In this document: piece by piece, positions 27,612 to 38,661 of the stretch | Numbering within the stretch: the stretch's first letter is position 1 | Layout: each line of letters starts with the position of its first letter | Made by a program: the position numbers and the translations under genes | Assembly: GCF_000718015.1 (NCBI RefSeq) | Contig: NZ_JODY01000030.1 | Coordinates: forward strand, 122,173 to 186,172 | Direction of reading: 5' to 3' | Length of the DNA: 64,000 bases | From: Streptomyces catenulae | GTDB taxonomy: Bacteria > Actinomycetota > Actinomycetes > Streptomycetales > Streptomycetaceae | Notes under the pieces: model-generated | Database searches by the model: none | What the model was told of the DNA's origin: nothing | The model's input: only the letters and a program-made list of their open reading frames with translations

Positions 27612-27753
27612 TCCCGGCTGCCGTACGCCGGGCGGGCCCCGCGCCGCGCCCTGATCCGCCGCCTTCCGCGCGGCCGTCGAAGCCTCCGGCGCGTGCCCGC
27701 CGTACCGCGCCCCGCCACATCCGCTTCCGTTTCCGCTCCTCCAGGAGGTCCCG

Positions 27754-28698
27754 TTGACGGCCATCGCCGATTCCGTCCGTCCCACCCCCGCCCTGCGCCC
27801 GCACCGCATCCCCGCCGACGGGCTGTACGAGGGCACACGCGTCCTGCGCCGCACCCCCGACGACTGGCAGGACCGGCCCTACGACCTCTTCGACGTCCAC
27901 CCGCTGGGCCGCACCCTCGGCGCCGAGATCCACGGGCTCGACCTGTCCCGCCCGCTGAGCCCCGCCCTGCGCGCCCAGCTCAACCGGGCGCTGCTCGAAT
28001 GGAAGGTGCTGTTCTTCCGGGACCAGCAGCTGACCGCCGCCGCGCAGCGCGCGTTCGCCGCCCACTGGGGCGAGTTGGAGACCAATCCGCTGCTGGCGTC
28101 CGGCGACGCCACGGATGTGGTGCGCTTCGACAAGTCGGCCGACGCCGTCCCGACGTTCGAGAACGTCTGGCACACCGATGTCACCTTCCGCGCCCGCCCC
28201 GCCATGGGCGCGGTGCTGCAACTGCGGGAGGTGCCCCCGTCGGGCGGCGACACCCTGTGGGCGGACATGGCCGCCGCGTACGACAACCTTCCGGCGGAGA
28301 TCAAGGAGCGCATCGAGGGCGCCCGCGCCGTCCACGACTACCTCCCGGGCTTCGCCCGCTTCTACACCCCGGAACAACTCGCCCCGTTCCAGGAGGTGTT
28401 CCCGCCGGTGGAGCACCCGGTGGTGCGCCGCCACCCCGAGACCGGCCGCCGGATGCTCTTCGTCAACGCCTCCTTCACCACCCGCATCACCGGCTTCCCC
28501 GAGGAGGAGAGCGACCGGGTGCTGCGGCTGCTCTTCCAGCAGGCCCATGTGCCGGAGTTCCAGGTGCGGTTCGACTGGCGCCCCGGCGACATCGCCTTCT
28601 GGGACAACCGCGCCACCCAGCACTACGCGGTCGCCGACTACGCCCCGCACCGCCGCGTCGCCGAACGCGTCGCCATCGCGGGCGACCGGCCGTACTGA
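27754..28698 (+). CDS. TauD/TfdA-family Fe(II)/2-oxoglutarate dioxygenase
   Basis: Protein of 314 residues. The iron-binding HxD lies in ENVWHTDVTFRARPAMGAVLQL, the distal His in NRATQHYAVADY, and the 2-oxoglutarate-binding Arg in APHRRVAERVAIAG. The conserved TauD features GAEIHGLDLSRPL and VLFFRDQQLT are also present. Relatives oxidise taurine, alkylsulfates or 2,4-D; FDVHPLGRTLGAEIHG resembles TauD and alkylsulfatase-type dioxygenases. The TTG start at 27754 is set by AGGAGG five bases upstream. The paired TauE-like permease gene 10 kb away might handle released sulfite. Confidence 0.92.
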   Translation: MTAIADSVRPTPALRPHRIPADGLYEGTRVLRRTPDDWQDRPYDLFDVHPLGRTLGAEIHGLDLSRPLSPALRAQLNRALLEWKVLFFRDQQLTAAAQRAFAAHWGELETNPLLASGDATDVVRFDKSADAVPTFENVWHTDVTFRARPAMGAVLQLREVPPSGGDTLWADMAAAYDNLPAEIKERIEGARAVHDYLPGFARFYTPEQLAPFQEVFPPVEHPVVRRHPETGRRMLFVNASFTTRITGFPEEESDRVLRLLFQQAHVPEFQVRFDWRPGDIAFWDNRATQHYAVADYAPHRRVAERVAIAGDRPY

Positions 28699-28794
28699 AA
28701 CCGGGACGACCACGGACCCGCCGCCGCACCGGCCGACTCCGGGCGGCGCGCGCTACGTTGACCGTCCCCGCAGCACACCGTACGAGGAGCAGCC

Positions 28795-29169
28795 ATGACG
28801 GACCCCGGCGCGCCGCCCGGCGGCCCCGCCCCGCCTCCGCCGCCGCCCCCGCTTCCGCCGCGGGCGCGGACCACGGGCGGCCCGGTGCCGCGGAGCGCGG
28901 ACGAGGCGCTGGAGATCGGCCGGAACCACTTCCCGCCGGTCGGCGCGCCCGGGGGTCCCAGCGGTCTGTTCGTCCACGAATTCGCCGAGGGCTACCTCGT
29001 CCACGCGGGCTGGCCGCCGCCGGAGGACCCGGGCGCCTGTCCGGCACAGCCCGGCGGTAGCCATGTCGTCATCGCCAAGCAAACGGGCGAACTCACCTTC
29101 CTGCCCCACTTCCCACCCCCGGAAGCCGTCGCGCTGTATCGCCGCCTCCGCGCCCGTCGCCCCGGCTGA
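28795..29169 (+). CDS. Small protein of unknown function, paralogue of the gene at 29473
   Basis: Protein of 124 residues. The first 30 are a Pro-rich tail with a run of eight prolines. The domain follows: DEALEIGRNHFPP, GLFVHEFAEGYLVHAGWPPP, GGSHVVIAKQTGELTFLPHFPP and EAVALYRRLR. The pattern helix, VxEFxxGYLVH, GGxxxxIxKxTGE, LPxxP resembles YrhB/Imm35-type immunity domains, but this is a weak visual match. GAGGAG precedes ATG 28795. Being just after the dioxygenase, it may be co-transcribed. Confidence 0.75.
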   Translation: MTDPGAPPGGPAPPPPPPPLPPRARTTGGPVPRSADEALEIGRNHFPPVGAPGGPSGLFVHEFAEGYLVHAGWPPPEDPGACPAQPGGSHVVIAKQTGELTFLPHFPPPEAVALYRRLRARRPG

Positions 29170-29208
29170 AGCGAAAAGCGAATCCGGAGAAGAGAACTCC
29201 GGCACAAG

Positions 29209-29244
29209 CCCTTCGGAGGGCCGGACGGTCGCCCCTCCGAAGGG
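29209..29244 (+). terminator. Hairpin terminator between the two paralogues
   Basis: A perfect 12-bp stem (29209-29220 with 29233-29244) and a 12-base loop follow the first paralogue. The rest of 29170-29472 should hold the promoter of the second; ACCGCACAGGACC-type short repeats occur around 29395-29440. Confidence 0.7.
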
Positions 29245-29472
29245 GTTCCGCGGCGCCCCTGGCTCCTACGAATTCCCCGGAGCCGCCCGCGGGGCGTGTC
29301 GGCTGCGGCACCCCGGTGGATCGCCCCCCGGGATTCGAAGGCGCCGCACGGGAATTCGGGGGTGCGGGATCCCCCGGGACACCGGATCACACCGACCGCA
29401 CAGGACCGCGCCGGACCGCACAGGACCTCTCCGGGCCACTCCGGACTGCACCGAAGCAGGAGGTAGTCACCC

Positions 29473-29781
29473 ATGTCACCCCACCCCGACGCCCCGCCGA
29501 CCACCCCCGAGGACGCGCTCGCCCTCGTCCGCCGCCGTTATGCGGAGCCCCGGCTGCCGGACGGTACGGCGGTCCCGTTGGCGGTGCGGGAATTCGACAT
29601 CGGCTATCTCGTCCACCCGGTTTTTCCGCGGACCGCGCGGACCGACGCCGCGGGAAATCCGCTTCCCGCGCCGCCCGGCGGGGCGCAGATCATCGTGTCC
29701 AAGGCGACCGGGGAATCCGTCACCGTCCCCCACCTTCCCGCCGAGAGCGTCATCGCCCGCTACCGGGAACGGCACGGATAA
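29473..29781 (+). CDS. Small protein of unknown function, paralogue of the gene at 28795
   Basis: Protein of 102 residues: EDALALVRRRYAEP, LAVREFDIGYLVHPVFPR, GGAQIIVSKATGESVTVPHLPAESVIARYRERHG. The shared core with the gene 300 bases upstream is EFxxGYLVH, GG, I/V-x-K-x-TGE and a final helix ending in xxYRxR. It lacks the proline run of its partner. A GGAGG site precedes ATG 29473. A role as a small cytosolic immunity-type or accessory protein is only a guess. Confidence 0.75.
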   Translation: MSPHPDAPPTTPEDALALVRRRYAEPRLPDGTAVPLAVREFDIGYLVHPVFPRTARTDAAGNPLPAPPGGAQIIVSKATGESVTVPHLPAESVIARYRERHG

Positions 29782-29854
29782 CTCCCGTAGGGAAATGCCG
29801 TTCCGAGAAATTCCGGCGAAATACGGAGGAGACCGCATTCCCCCGCTGCCCGGC

Positions 29855-30841
29855 TCACCCCGTCTCGCCCTCACCCTGCTGACCGCCGCGGAGGAGGGCC
29901 GCGCCCAGCGGGGTCAGGGTGTGCAGCACCGCGTTGCCGCGGCGGAGGGTGAAGAGGAGTCCGGCCTCGCGGAGCACCGTGGCGTGCTGGCTGGCGGAGG
30001 CGAGGGAGACGTCGGCGCGGCGGGCCAGCTCGGTGGTGGTGCAACCGGCGCCGATGCCGCGGAGGATCGCGGAGCGGGTGGCCCCGACGAGGCGCCCCAG
30101 GGAGCGGCCGGGCGCCGGTACGGCGGTGACGCGCGGGACGGGATGGTCGACGGGGTAGACCAGCACCGGCGTGAGGTCCGGGTTGTGGAAGGTGACCGGC
30201 GTGCGGCGGCAGAAGTAGGACGGCATCAGGAGGAGACCGCGGCCCCCCAGATGGAGATCGCGGTCCACGGGGTACTCGACCTCCAGCACCGGGGCGCGCC
30301 AGCGGAGCGTCGAGGGGAGGGTGGCGAGCAGCCGGTCGGCGCCGCCGTCGAGCAGGGCCCGGCCCCGCGCGGCGCGGTCGGCCTCTATCCGGGCCTGGAG
30401 CCGCGGCCAGTAGGGGGCAACGGCCGCCGCGTGGTACCGCTGGAGGACGCCGACGAGGTGGCCGAGCTGACGGGAGTCGCCGTCGGCCATGGCCCGTATC
30501 CAGGTGGGCAGGGTCCGGGTGCGGGCGAGCCCGGCGAGTTCGGTGTGGACGCGGGCGGGCGGGGTCTCGCGGAGCGCGGACAGGGCGGCGTCGACGCCGA
30601 GTTGCCCCTCGGGCGGGGTGAGGAAATCCGGGAAATAGCCGCGGGTGGGCACCAGCGGCGCCAGCAGCCGCGTTTCGCCGTTCAACTTTTCCCGGGTTTC
30701 CACACGCCATTTCCCGAAGGCCAGGCCGTCCCGCCGGTCACGGAGTCGGTGAAAACTTAAAATGGTTTCCCACAGCGCATCGGGACGCGCCGCTATCCGC
30801 ACGCGGGCCAGATCGGGTCCACTGAAATGGACGCGTAACAC
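29855..30841 (-). CDS. ArsR-type winged-helix transcriptional regulator with large N-terminal domain (DUF5937-like); contains TTA codons
   Basis: Protein of 328 residues. The C-terminal 80 residues are a winged helix: RSAILRGIGAGCTTTELARRADVSLASASQHATVLREAGLLFTLRRGNAVLHTLTPLG. The N-terminal 220 residues match the uncharacterised domain found in many Streptomyces ArsR-like regulators (FSGPDLARVRIAARPDALWETILSFHRL). The start taken is GTG 30841, with HFSGPDLA closely following. Codons 2 and 28 are TTA, the rare leucine codon read by the bldA tRNA in Streptomyces, so translation is probably developmentally delayed. The 5' part is also AT-richer than neighbours. Confidence 0.88.
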   Translation of the reverse strand: MLRVHFSGPDLARVRIAARPDALWETILSFHRLRDRRDGLAFGKWRVETREKLNGETRLLAPLVPTRGYFPDFLTPPEGQLGVDAALSALRETPPARVHTELAGLARTRTLPTWIRAMADGDSRQLGHLVGVLQRYHAAAVAPYWPRLQARIEADRAARGRALLDGGADRLLATLPSTLRWRAPVLEVEYPVDRDLHLGGRGLLLMPSYFCRRTPVTFHNPDLTPVLVYPVDHPVPRVTAVPAPGRSLGRLVGATRSAILRGIGAGCTTTELARRADVSLASASQHATVLREAGLLFTLRRGNAVLHTLTPLGAALLRGGQQGEGETG

Positions 30842-31124
30842 CGAACCCCACCCCTGGTTACCTCCGACGACCCCGGCCCACGCCTGAGTATGCACGCCGA
30901 TACGTGCGGTCACCATGGCCTTTTGGCCAGAGTTGAAAAGGGTCGCGCACAGGGGTGGACACGAGGAATGCTGTACTCAATTCAACGCCGATGTACGCGG
31001 CCGGATTGCTCGATCCCGTGGGGGGTGACGGGCAAGGAACCAGCCGCGCCACATTGCGTTGAAAGCCGCCCCCACGCCGACATGGGAGGCGGCGGCTCCC
31101 GAGGGGGGAGTTCGGAAAAAGGCG

Positions 31125-31154
31125 AGGGCGGCACCTCCGCACGGGTGCCGCCCT
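31125..31154. terminator. Hairpin terminator, copy 1
   Basis: AGGGCGGCACC (31125-31135) pairs with GGTGCCGCCCT (31144-31154), loop of eight bases. On the plus strand it is preceded by GGAAAAAGGCG. It is nearly identical to the hairpin about 160 bases on. Confidence 0.65.
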
Positions 31155-31283
31155 TGTCCGCACGGCCCGCGCCGACGCCGCGCCGCCGGGCCCCATCGCC
31201 GCCGTGCCCGTTTGCCGCCGCGGCCTGCCCGTTTGCCGCCGCGCCCCGTCCACCGCACGGACCCCGACCGGTACCGCGAAAAC

Positions 31284-31317
31284 CGAGGGCGGCACCTCCG
31301 CACAGGTGCCGCCCTCG
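31284..31317. terminator. Hairpin terminator, copy 2 (probable ppdK terminator)
   Basis: A perfect 14-bp stem (31284-31297 with 31304-31317) around CCGCAC lies about 100 bases beyond the ppdK stop on the minus strand. It shares its stem with copy 1, indicating local duplication. Confidence 0.7.
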
Positions 31318-31420
31318 TCGGTCCGGAGCCTCGGCACGGCGGTGAGGGTGTGGTGCCGGCCGGTGGTTCCGGTGGGAGTACGGGTGCCGGACGTGTGAGG
31401 GCACGGCCGGCACCCGTGGT

Positions 31421-34156
<2,736 letters not shown>

Positions 34157-34647
34157 GGGACTGGACTCCTCGCGGATGGCTGCCCTGACGGCGAGGAACA
34201 TACCCAGATCGAAGGCATCTGGGTACGTCCACTTGGTCGACATGCGTACGTAACCGCCCGTCCGCCACCGGATCGAAAGGAATATCTCCTTGACGGGTGA
34301 ATACATCACTTGAACGGACGAGTGCGGAGCGTTGCGGAATTGCCGAGTGTCCTCGCTCTCCGTCCACCAATTCGTACAGCCAATGAACATCAACTACGTG
34401 GCACCCAGTGCCAGCATTGGAGAGGTGGATCCCCCTACGGGTTGCTCATCTGAGCGCAAGGGTTATCAGGGGTGGCGAGAATCACGCGCTCGGACGGGCT
34501 ACGGTCCCATCATTCGAGCGCCCACGGGTCCGGATCCGGGTCCGCGCCGGGTGGTCGGGGCGCCCGGTCGGCCGATGCCTCCGGGCGGCGGCGGCCACGG
34601 GCGGGAAAGCTGGCGGGGAGGCAGCACCCCACGGCAAGGAGTGAGCG
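34157..34647. other. Divergent promoter region of ppdK and the YqjG-like gene
   Basis: About 490 bases, distinctly less GC-rich than the surroundings from 34230 to 34480. It contains the ppdK leader hairpin (34201-34225). The ppdK frame stays open through much of it on the minus strand, but the predicted peptide shows no PPDK similarity. I see no separate gene. Confidence 0.6.
34201..34225 (-). promoter_or_regulatory. Hairpin in the ppdK 5' leader
   Basis: TACCCAGAT (34201-34209) pairs perfectly with ATCTGGGTA (34217-34225) around a seven-base loop, 45 bases upstream of the ppdK start. It is followed on the RNA by no T run, so it is more likely an RNA structure or a dyad protein site than a terminator. 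Confidence 0.45.
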
Positions 34648-35724
34648 ATGGCCCGCCCGCACGACAGCCACGGCACCGGACCCGAGGACGCCGCATCCGC
34701 TACCGCCACCGGCGAGGGCGTCGGCAACACCGCCTACGGCCGTCAACCCTTCTCCCGCTCCCGCAGCCACTTCGCCGACCGCATCACCGCCGACGGCGGC
34801 TCCGGCTGGCCGGTCGAGGCGGGGCGCTACCGGCTGATCGTCAGCCGCGCCTGCCCCTGGGCGAGCCGGGCGGTGATCTCCCGGCGGCTGCTCGGACTGG
34901 AGTCCGCGCTGTCCATGGGGATCGTCGACCCGATCCAGGACGACCGCAGCTGGCGCTTCACCCTCGACCCCGGCGACCGCGACCCGGTCCTCGGCATCCG
35001 CTTCCTGAGCGAGGCGTACGACCGGCGGGAGACCGGATACCCGGGCGGGGTGAGCGTCCCGGCGGTCGTGGACGTACCGACCGGGCAGCTCGTCACCAAC
35101 GATTTCCAGCAGATCACGCTCGACCTGGCCACCGAGTGGCGGGAGCTGCACCGGCCCGGGGCGCCCGACCTCTACCCCGAGGCGCTGCGCGCGGAGATCG
35201 ACGAGGTGATGGAGGGCGTCTACCGGGACGTCAACAACGGCGTCTACCGCGCCGGGTTCGCGACCGGGCAGGCGGAGTACGACACGGCGTACGCGGCGCT
35301 CTTCCGGCGGCTGGACCTGCTGTCGGAGCGGCTGGCCGAACGGCGCTACCTCGTCGGGGACAGCATCACCGAGGCCGACATCCGGCTCTTCACCACGCTG
35401 GTGCGGTTCGACCCCGTCTACCACGGCCACTTCAAGTGCAACCGCTTCAAACTGTCCGAGGACCCGGTGCTGTGGGCGTACGCGAAGGACCTCTTCCAGA
35501 CGCCCGGGTTCGGGGACACCGTCGACTTCCACCACATCAAGCAGCACTACTACCGCGTGCACACCGGGGTGAACCCGACCGGGATCGTGCCGGGCGGGCC
35601 GGAGCTGGACGGCTGGCTCACCCCGCACCACCGCGAGGAACTGGGCGGCCGCCCGTTCGGCGACGGCACCCCGCCGGGACCGGTACCGGCGGGCGAGGTG
35701 GTGCCGCCGGACGGGCGGGCATGA
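34648..35724 (+). CDS. Glutathionyl-hydroquinone reductase-like protein (YqjG/ECM4 family GST)
   Basis: Protein of 358 residues of the Xi-class glutathione transferase family. The catalytic cysteine motif is LIVSRACPWASRAVI (Cys-Pro-Trp). VPAVVDVPTGQLVTNDFQQI binds the thiol substrate, and YRAGFATGQAEYDTAYAALF and DIRLFTTLVRFDPVYHGHFKCN lie in the helical domain. Characterised members reduce glutathionyl-hydroquinones. Streptomyces make mycothiol rather than glutathione, so the physiological thiol is likely different. GGAG precedes ATG 34648. Confidence 0.93.
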   Translation: MARPHDSHGTGPEDAASATATGEGVGNTAYGRQPFSRSRSHFADRITADGGSGWPVEAGRYRLIVSRACPWASRAVISRRLLGLESALSMGIVDPIQDDRSWRFTLDPGDRDPVLGIRFLSEAYDRRETGYPGGVSVPAVVDVPTGQLVTNDFQQITLDLATEWRELHRPGAPDLYPEALRAEIDEVMEGVYRDVNNGVYRAGFATGQAEYDTAYAALFRRLDLLSERLAERRYLVGDSITEADIRLFTTLVRFDPVYHGHFKCNRFKLSEDPVLWAYAKDLFQTPGFGDTVDFHHIKQHYYRVHTGVNPTGIVPGGPELDGWLTPHHREELGGRPFGDGTPPGPVPAGEVVPPDGRA

Positions 35725-35780
35725 GCGCGGACCGGCCGCGCCCGGCGGCCACCGCGTCCGGTCCGCCGCGCCGCCGCGGC

Positions 35781-36908
35781 TCAGCCGCCGGAGGTGTCCA
35801 GCTCCGCGTCGGCGTCGACGCCCGTGCAGTCGTTGGGGTCGTCGAGCCAGCCGTCGGGCAGGACGACCCGGTCGCGGCCGGAGGTGCGGCCGCGCGGGCC
35901 GTCGGCTCCGGCGGGCCAGGGCTGGTCGGCGTCGATCTTGCCGAGCAGGTCCTCCAGCTCCGCGAGGGAGGAGCTGACGGCCAGGCCACGGCGCATCTCG
36001 GAGCCGACCGCGAAGCCCTTGGTGTACCAGGCGACATGCTTACGGAAGTCGATCACGCCGCGCTTCTCGTCGCCGATCCACTCGCCGAGCAGCGCCGCAT
36101 GGCGCACCATCACGGCCGCGACCTCGCCGAACGTCGGCTCGGTGTACTTTCCGGTGCCCTCGAACGCGGCGACCAGATCGCCGAAGAGCCAGGGGCGGCC
36201 CAGACAGCCGCGGCCGACGACGACGCCGTCGCAGCCGGTCTCGCGGACCATCCGCAGGGCGTCGTCGGCGCACCAGATGTCGCCGTTGCCGAGCACCGGG
36301 ATCTCCGGGACGTGCTCCTTGAGGCGGGCGATGGCGTCCCAGTCGGCGGTGCCGCTGTAGTGCTGGGCGGCGGTGCGGCCGTGCAGCGCGATGGCGGTGA
36401 TGCCCTCCTCGGCGGCGATCCGGCCCGCGTCGAGGTAGGTGAGGTGGCCGTCGTCGATGCCCTTGCGCATCTTCATCGTCACCGGCAGGTTGCCCGCGTT
36501 CTTCACCGCGTCGCGCAGGATCGCGCGCAGCAGCGGCCGCTTGTACGGCAGTGCGGAGCCGCCGCCCTTACGGGTCACCTTGGGAACCGGGCAGCCGAAG
36601 TTCAGGTCGATGTGGTCGGCGAGGTCCTCTTCGGCGATCATGCGGGCGGCCTTGCCGACGGTGTCCGGGTCGACGCCGTACAGCTGGATCGAGCGCGGCT
36701 TCTCGGACGCGTCGAAGTGGATCAGCTGCATGGTCTTCTCGTTCCGCTCGACCAGCGCCCGCGTCGTGATCATCTCGCTGACGAAGAGCCCCTTGCCGCC
36801 GGAGAACTCCCGGCACAGCGTCCGGAACGGGGCGTTGGTGATCCCGGCCATGGGCGCGAGCACCACGGGCGGGGACGCCGTGTGCGGTCCGATCTGGAGC
36901 GAGGTCAT
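35781..36908 (-). CDS. dusB: tRNA-dihydrouridine synthase (DusB-like)
   Basis: Protein of 375 residues with an FMN-binding TIM barrel: VVLAPMAGITNAPFRTLCREF at the start, HIDLNFGCPVPKVTRKGGGSAL with the catalytic cysteine, VTMKMRKGIDDGHLTYLD, and VLGNGDIWCADDALRMV then GCDGVVVGRGCLGRPWLF binding the flavin phosphate. It reduces uridine in the tRNA D-loop. The C-terminal domain extends to an Asp-rich tail. ATG 36908 begins the conserved sequence. In many Streptomyces it neighbours nirB/ppdK/glyS as here. Confidence 0.95.
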   Translation of the reverse strand: MTSLQIGPHTASPPVVLAPMAGITNAPFRTLCREFSGGKGLFVSEMITTRALVERNEKTMQLIHFDASEKPRSIQLYGVDPDTVGKAARMIAEEDLADHIDLNFGCPVPKVTRKGGGSALPYKRPLLRAILRDAVKNAGNLPVTMKMRKGIDDGHLTYLDAGRIAAEEGITAIALHGRTAAQHYSGTADWDAIARLKEHVPEIPVLGNGDIWCADDALRMVRETGCDGVVVGRGCLGRPWLFGDLVAAFEGTGKYTEPTFGEVAAVMVRHAALLGEWIGDEKRGVIDFRKHVAWYTKGFAVGSEMRRGLAVSSSLAELEDLLGKIDADQPWPAGADGPRGRTSGRDRVVLPDGWLDDPNDCTGVDADAELDTSGG

Positions 36909-37098
36909 GGCAGGAGGGTTCCTTCGGCGGTCGGGGGCGGTGCGGCGCCGGGGCGACCCGGCGGTGCGACCTCCCATTGTCCCGCATCCGGCGGGCGGCC
37001 CCCACAGGCACGTCCCCCACGGGCGGCCGGGGCGCGAGGGGGACCGGAATCCGCCGCCCGGCCGGGCCGCCCCGCGGATATCGTTGTAGCGTTCAACC

Positions 37099-38595
37099 AT
37101 GTCTGAGCTGAGCCACCGGCGGCGCCTGCTCGTTCTGGCGATCTGCTGTATGAGCCTGCTGATCGTCAGCCTCGACAACACCGTCCTCAACGTCGCACTC
37201 CCCTCCCTCCAGCACGAGCTGCACGCCTCCGTCTCCGGCCTGCAGTGGACCATCGACGCCTACACCCTGGTGCTGGCGTCGCTGCTGATGCTGTCCGGCT
37301 CGACCGCGGACCGGCTCGGCCGACGCCGGGTCTTCACCGTGGGCCTGGCCGTCTTCTCCCTCGGCTCGCTGCTGTGCAGCCTCGCGCCGAGCCTCACCTG
37401 GCTGGTCGTCTTCCGCATTATGCAGGCCGTCGGCGGGTCGATGCTCAACCCCGTCGCGATGTCGATCATCACCAACACCTTCACCGAACCGCGCGAACGG
37501 GCCCGGGCGATCGGTGCGTGGGGCGGTGTCGTCGGCATCAGCATGGCCGCCGGGCCGGTCGTCGGCGGGCTGCTGGTGGAGTCGGTCGGCTGGCGCTCGA
37601 TCTTCTGGATCAACGTCCCGATCGGCGCCCTGGCCCTCTTCCTCACCCTGCGGTACGTCCCCGAGTCCCGCGCCCCGCGGCCGCGCCGCCCCGACCCGGT
37701 CGGCCAGCTGCTGGTGATCGTGCTGCTCGGCGCCCTGACGTACGCGATCATCGAGGCGCCGGAGAAGGGCTGGCTCTCCGCGGAGATCCTGGCGTTCGCC
37801 GCCGTCGCGCTGGCGGCGCTCGCCGGACTGATCGGCTACGAGCGGCGGCGCCCAGAACCCCTGATCGACCTGCGGTTCTTCCACAGCCTGCCGTTCAGCG
37901 GCGCCACCGTCATAGCGGTCTGCGCCTTCGCGTCGCTCGCCGGGTTCCTCTTCCTCAACACGCTCTACCTGCAGAACATCCGCGGCCACTCCGCCCTGGA
38001 GGCGGGGCTCTACATGCTGCCGATGGCCGGGATGACGCTGGTCTGCGCCCCGCTGTCCGGGCGGCTGGTCGGCAACCGCGGGCCGCGGCTGCCGCTGCTG
38101 CTCGCGGGGTGGGCGATGGGCGCCAGCGGGCTGATGTTCGCCGCGTTCGACGCCGAGTCGACCACCGCGCTGCTCTTCACCGGGTACGTCCTGTTCGGCA
38201 TCGGCTTCGGCCTGGTCAACGCGCCGATCACCAACACCGCGGTCTCCGGGATGCCCCGGGCCCAGGCGGGCGTGGCGGCGGCGGTGGCGTCCACCAGCCG
38301 CCAGGTCGGCTCGTCGCTGGGGGTCGCGGTGATCGGTGCGGTGCTGGCCGGTGGGGTGCGGGCGGCGGGCCCGGGCGGTGCGGCGAGCGCGGCGGCCGCC
38401 GCCGACTTCGTCGCGGCGGCCCGCCCGGCGTGGTGGATCATCGCGGGCTGCGGCGCCGCGGTCCTGCTCCTCGGCGCCCTGACCACCGGCGTCTGGGCCC
38501 GTACGACGGCGCTGCGCACCGCCGGACTCTTCGACGGCGAGACGGCGCCGGGGGCGGTACGGGCGGCGGCGCGGGGGTCCGGACCGGGACGCTGA
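37099..38595 (+). CDS. MFS drug/proton antiporter, DHA2 (EmrB/QacA) family
   Basis: Protein of 498 residues with about 14 membrane helices, the DHA2 topology. The first helix ends DNTVLNVALPSLQHELHAS, the MFS motif A loop is STADRLGRRRVFTVGLAVFSLGS, and motif C is VVGISMAAGPVVGGLL. It exports toxic compounds or metabolites with proton import. No adjacent regulator of the TetR type is seen. TAGCGT seven bases upstream and the absence of a ribosome site suggest a leaderless or near-leaderless mRNA. It converges with the two-component genes. Confidence 0.93.
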   Translation: MSELSHRRRLLVLAICCMSLLIVSLDNTVLNVALPSLQHELHASVSGLQWTIDAYTLVLASLLMLSGSTADRLGRRRVFTVGLAVFSLGSLLCSLAPSLTWLVVFRIMQAVGGSMLNPVAMSIITNTFTEPRERARAIGAWGGVVGISMAAGPVVGGLLVESVGWRSIFWINVPIGALALFLTLRYVPESRAPRPRRPDPVGQLLVIVLLGALTYAIIEAPEKGWLSAEILAFAAVALAALAGLIGYERRRPEPLIDLRFFHSLPFSGATVIAVCAFASLAGFLFLNTLYLQNIRGHSALEAGLYMLPMAGMTLVCAPLSGRLVGNRGPRLPLLLAGWAMGASGLMFAAFDAESTTALLFTGYVLFGIGFGLVNAPITNTAVSGMPRAQAGVAAAVASTSRQVGSSLGVAVIGAVLAGGVRAAGPGGAASAAAAADFVAAARPAWWIIAGCGAAVLLLGALTTGVWARTTALRTAGLFDGETAPGAVRAAARGSGPGR

Positions 38596-38661
38596 GACGC
38601 GGGGGCGGCGGGCCCCGCCCGGCCGTGCCCCGCGCCCCGGGTCGGCGGCCCGCGCCCCGGG

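Larger units (their letters stand above)
30842..31420. other. Intergenic region with two near-identical terminator hairpins and a short direct repeat
   Basis: About 580 bases between the regulator start and the ppdK stop. It carries the two hairpins listed separately, and a direct repeat whose unit GCCCGTTTGCCGCCGCG occurs twice at about 31206-31245. I see no credible gene: frames here have no ribosome sites and consist of Arg/Pro-rich peptide. Confidence 0.6.
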
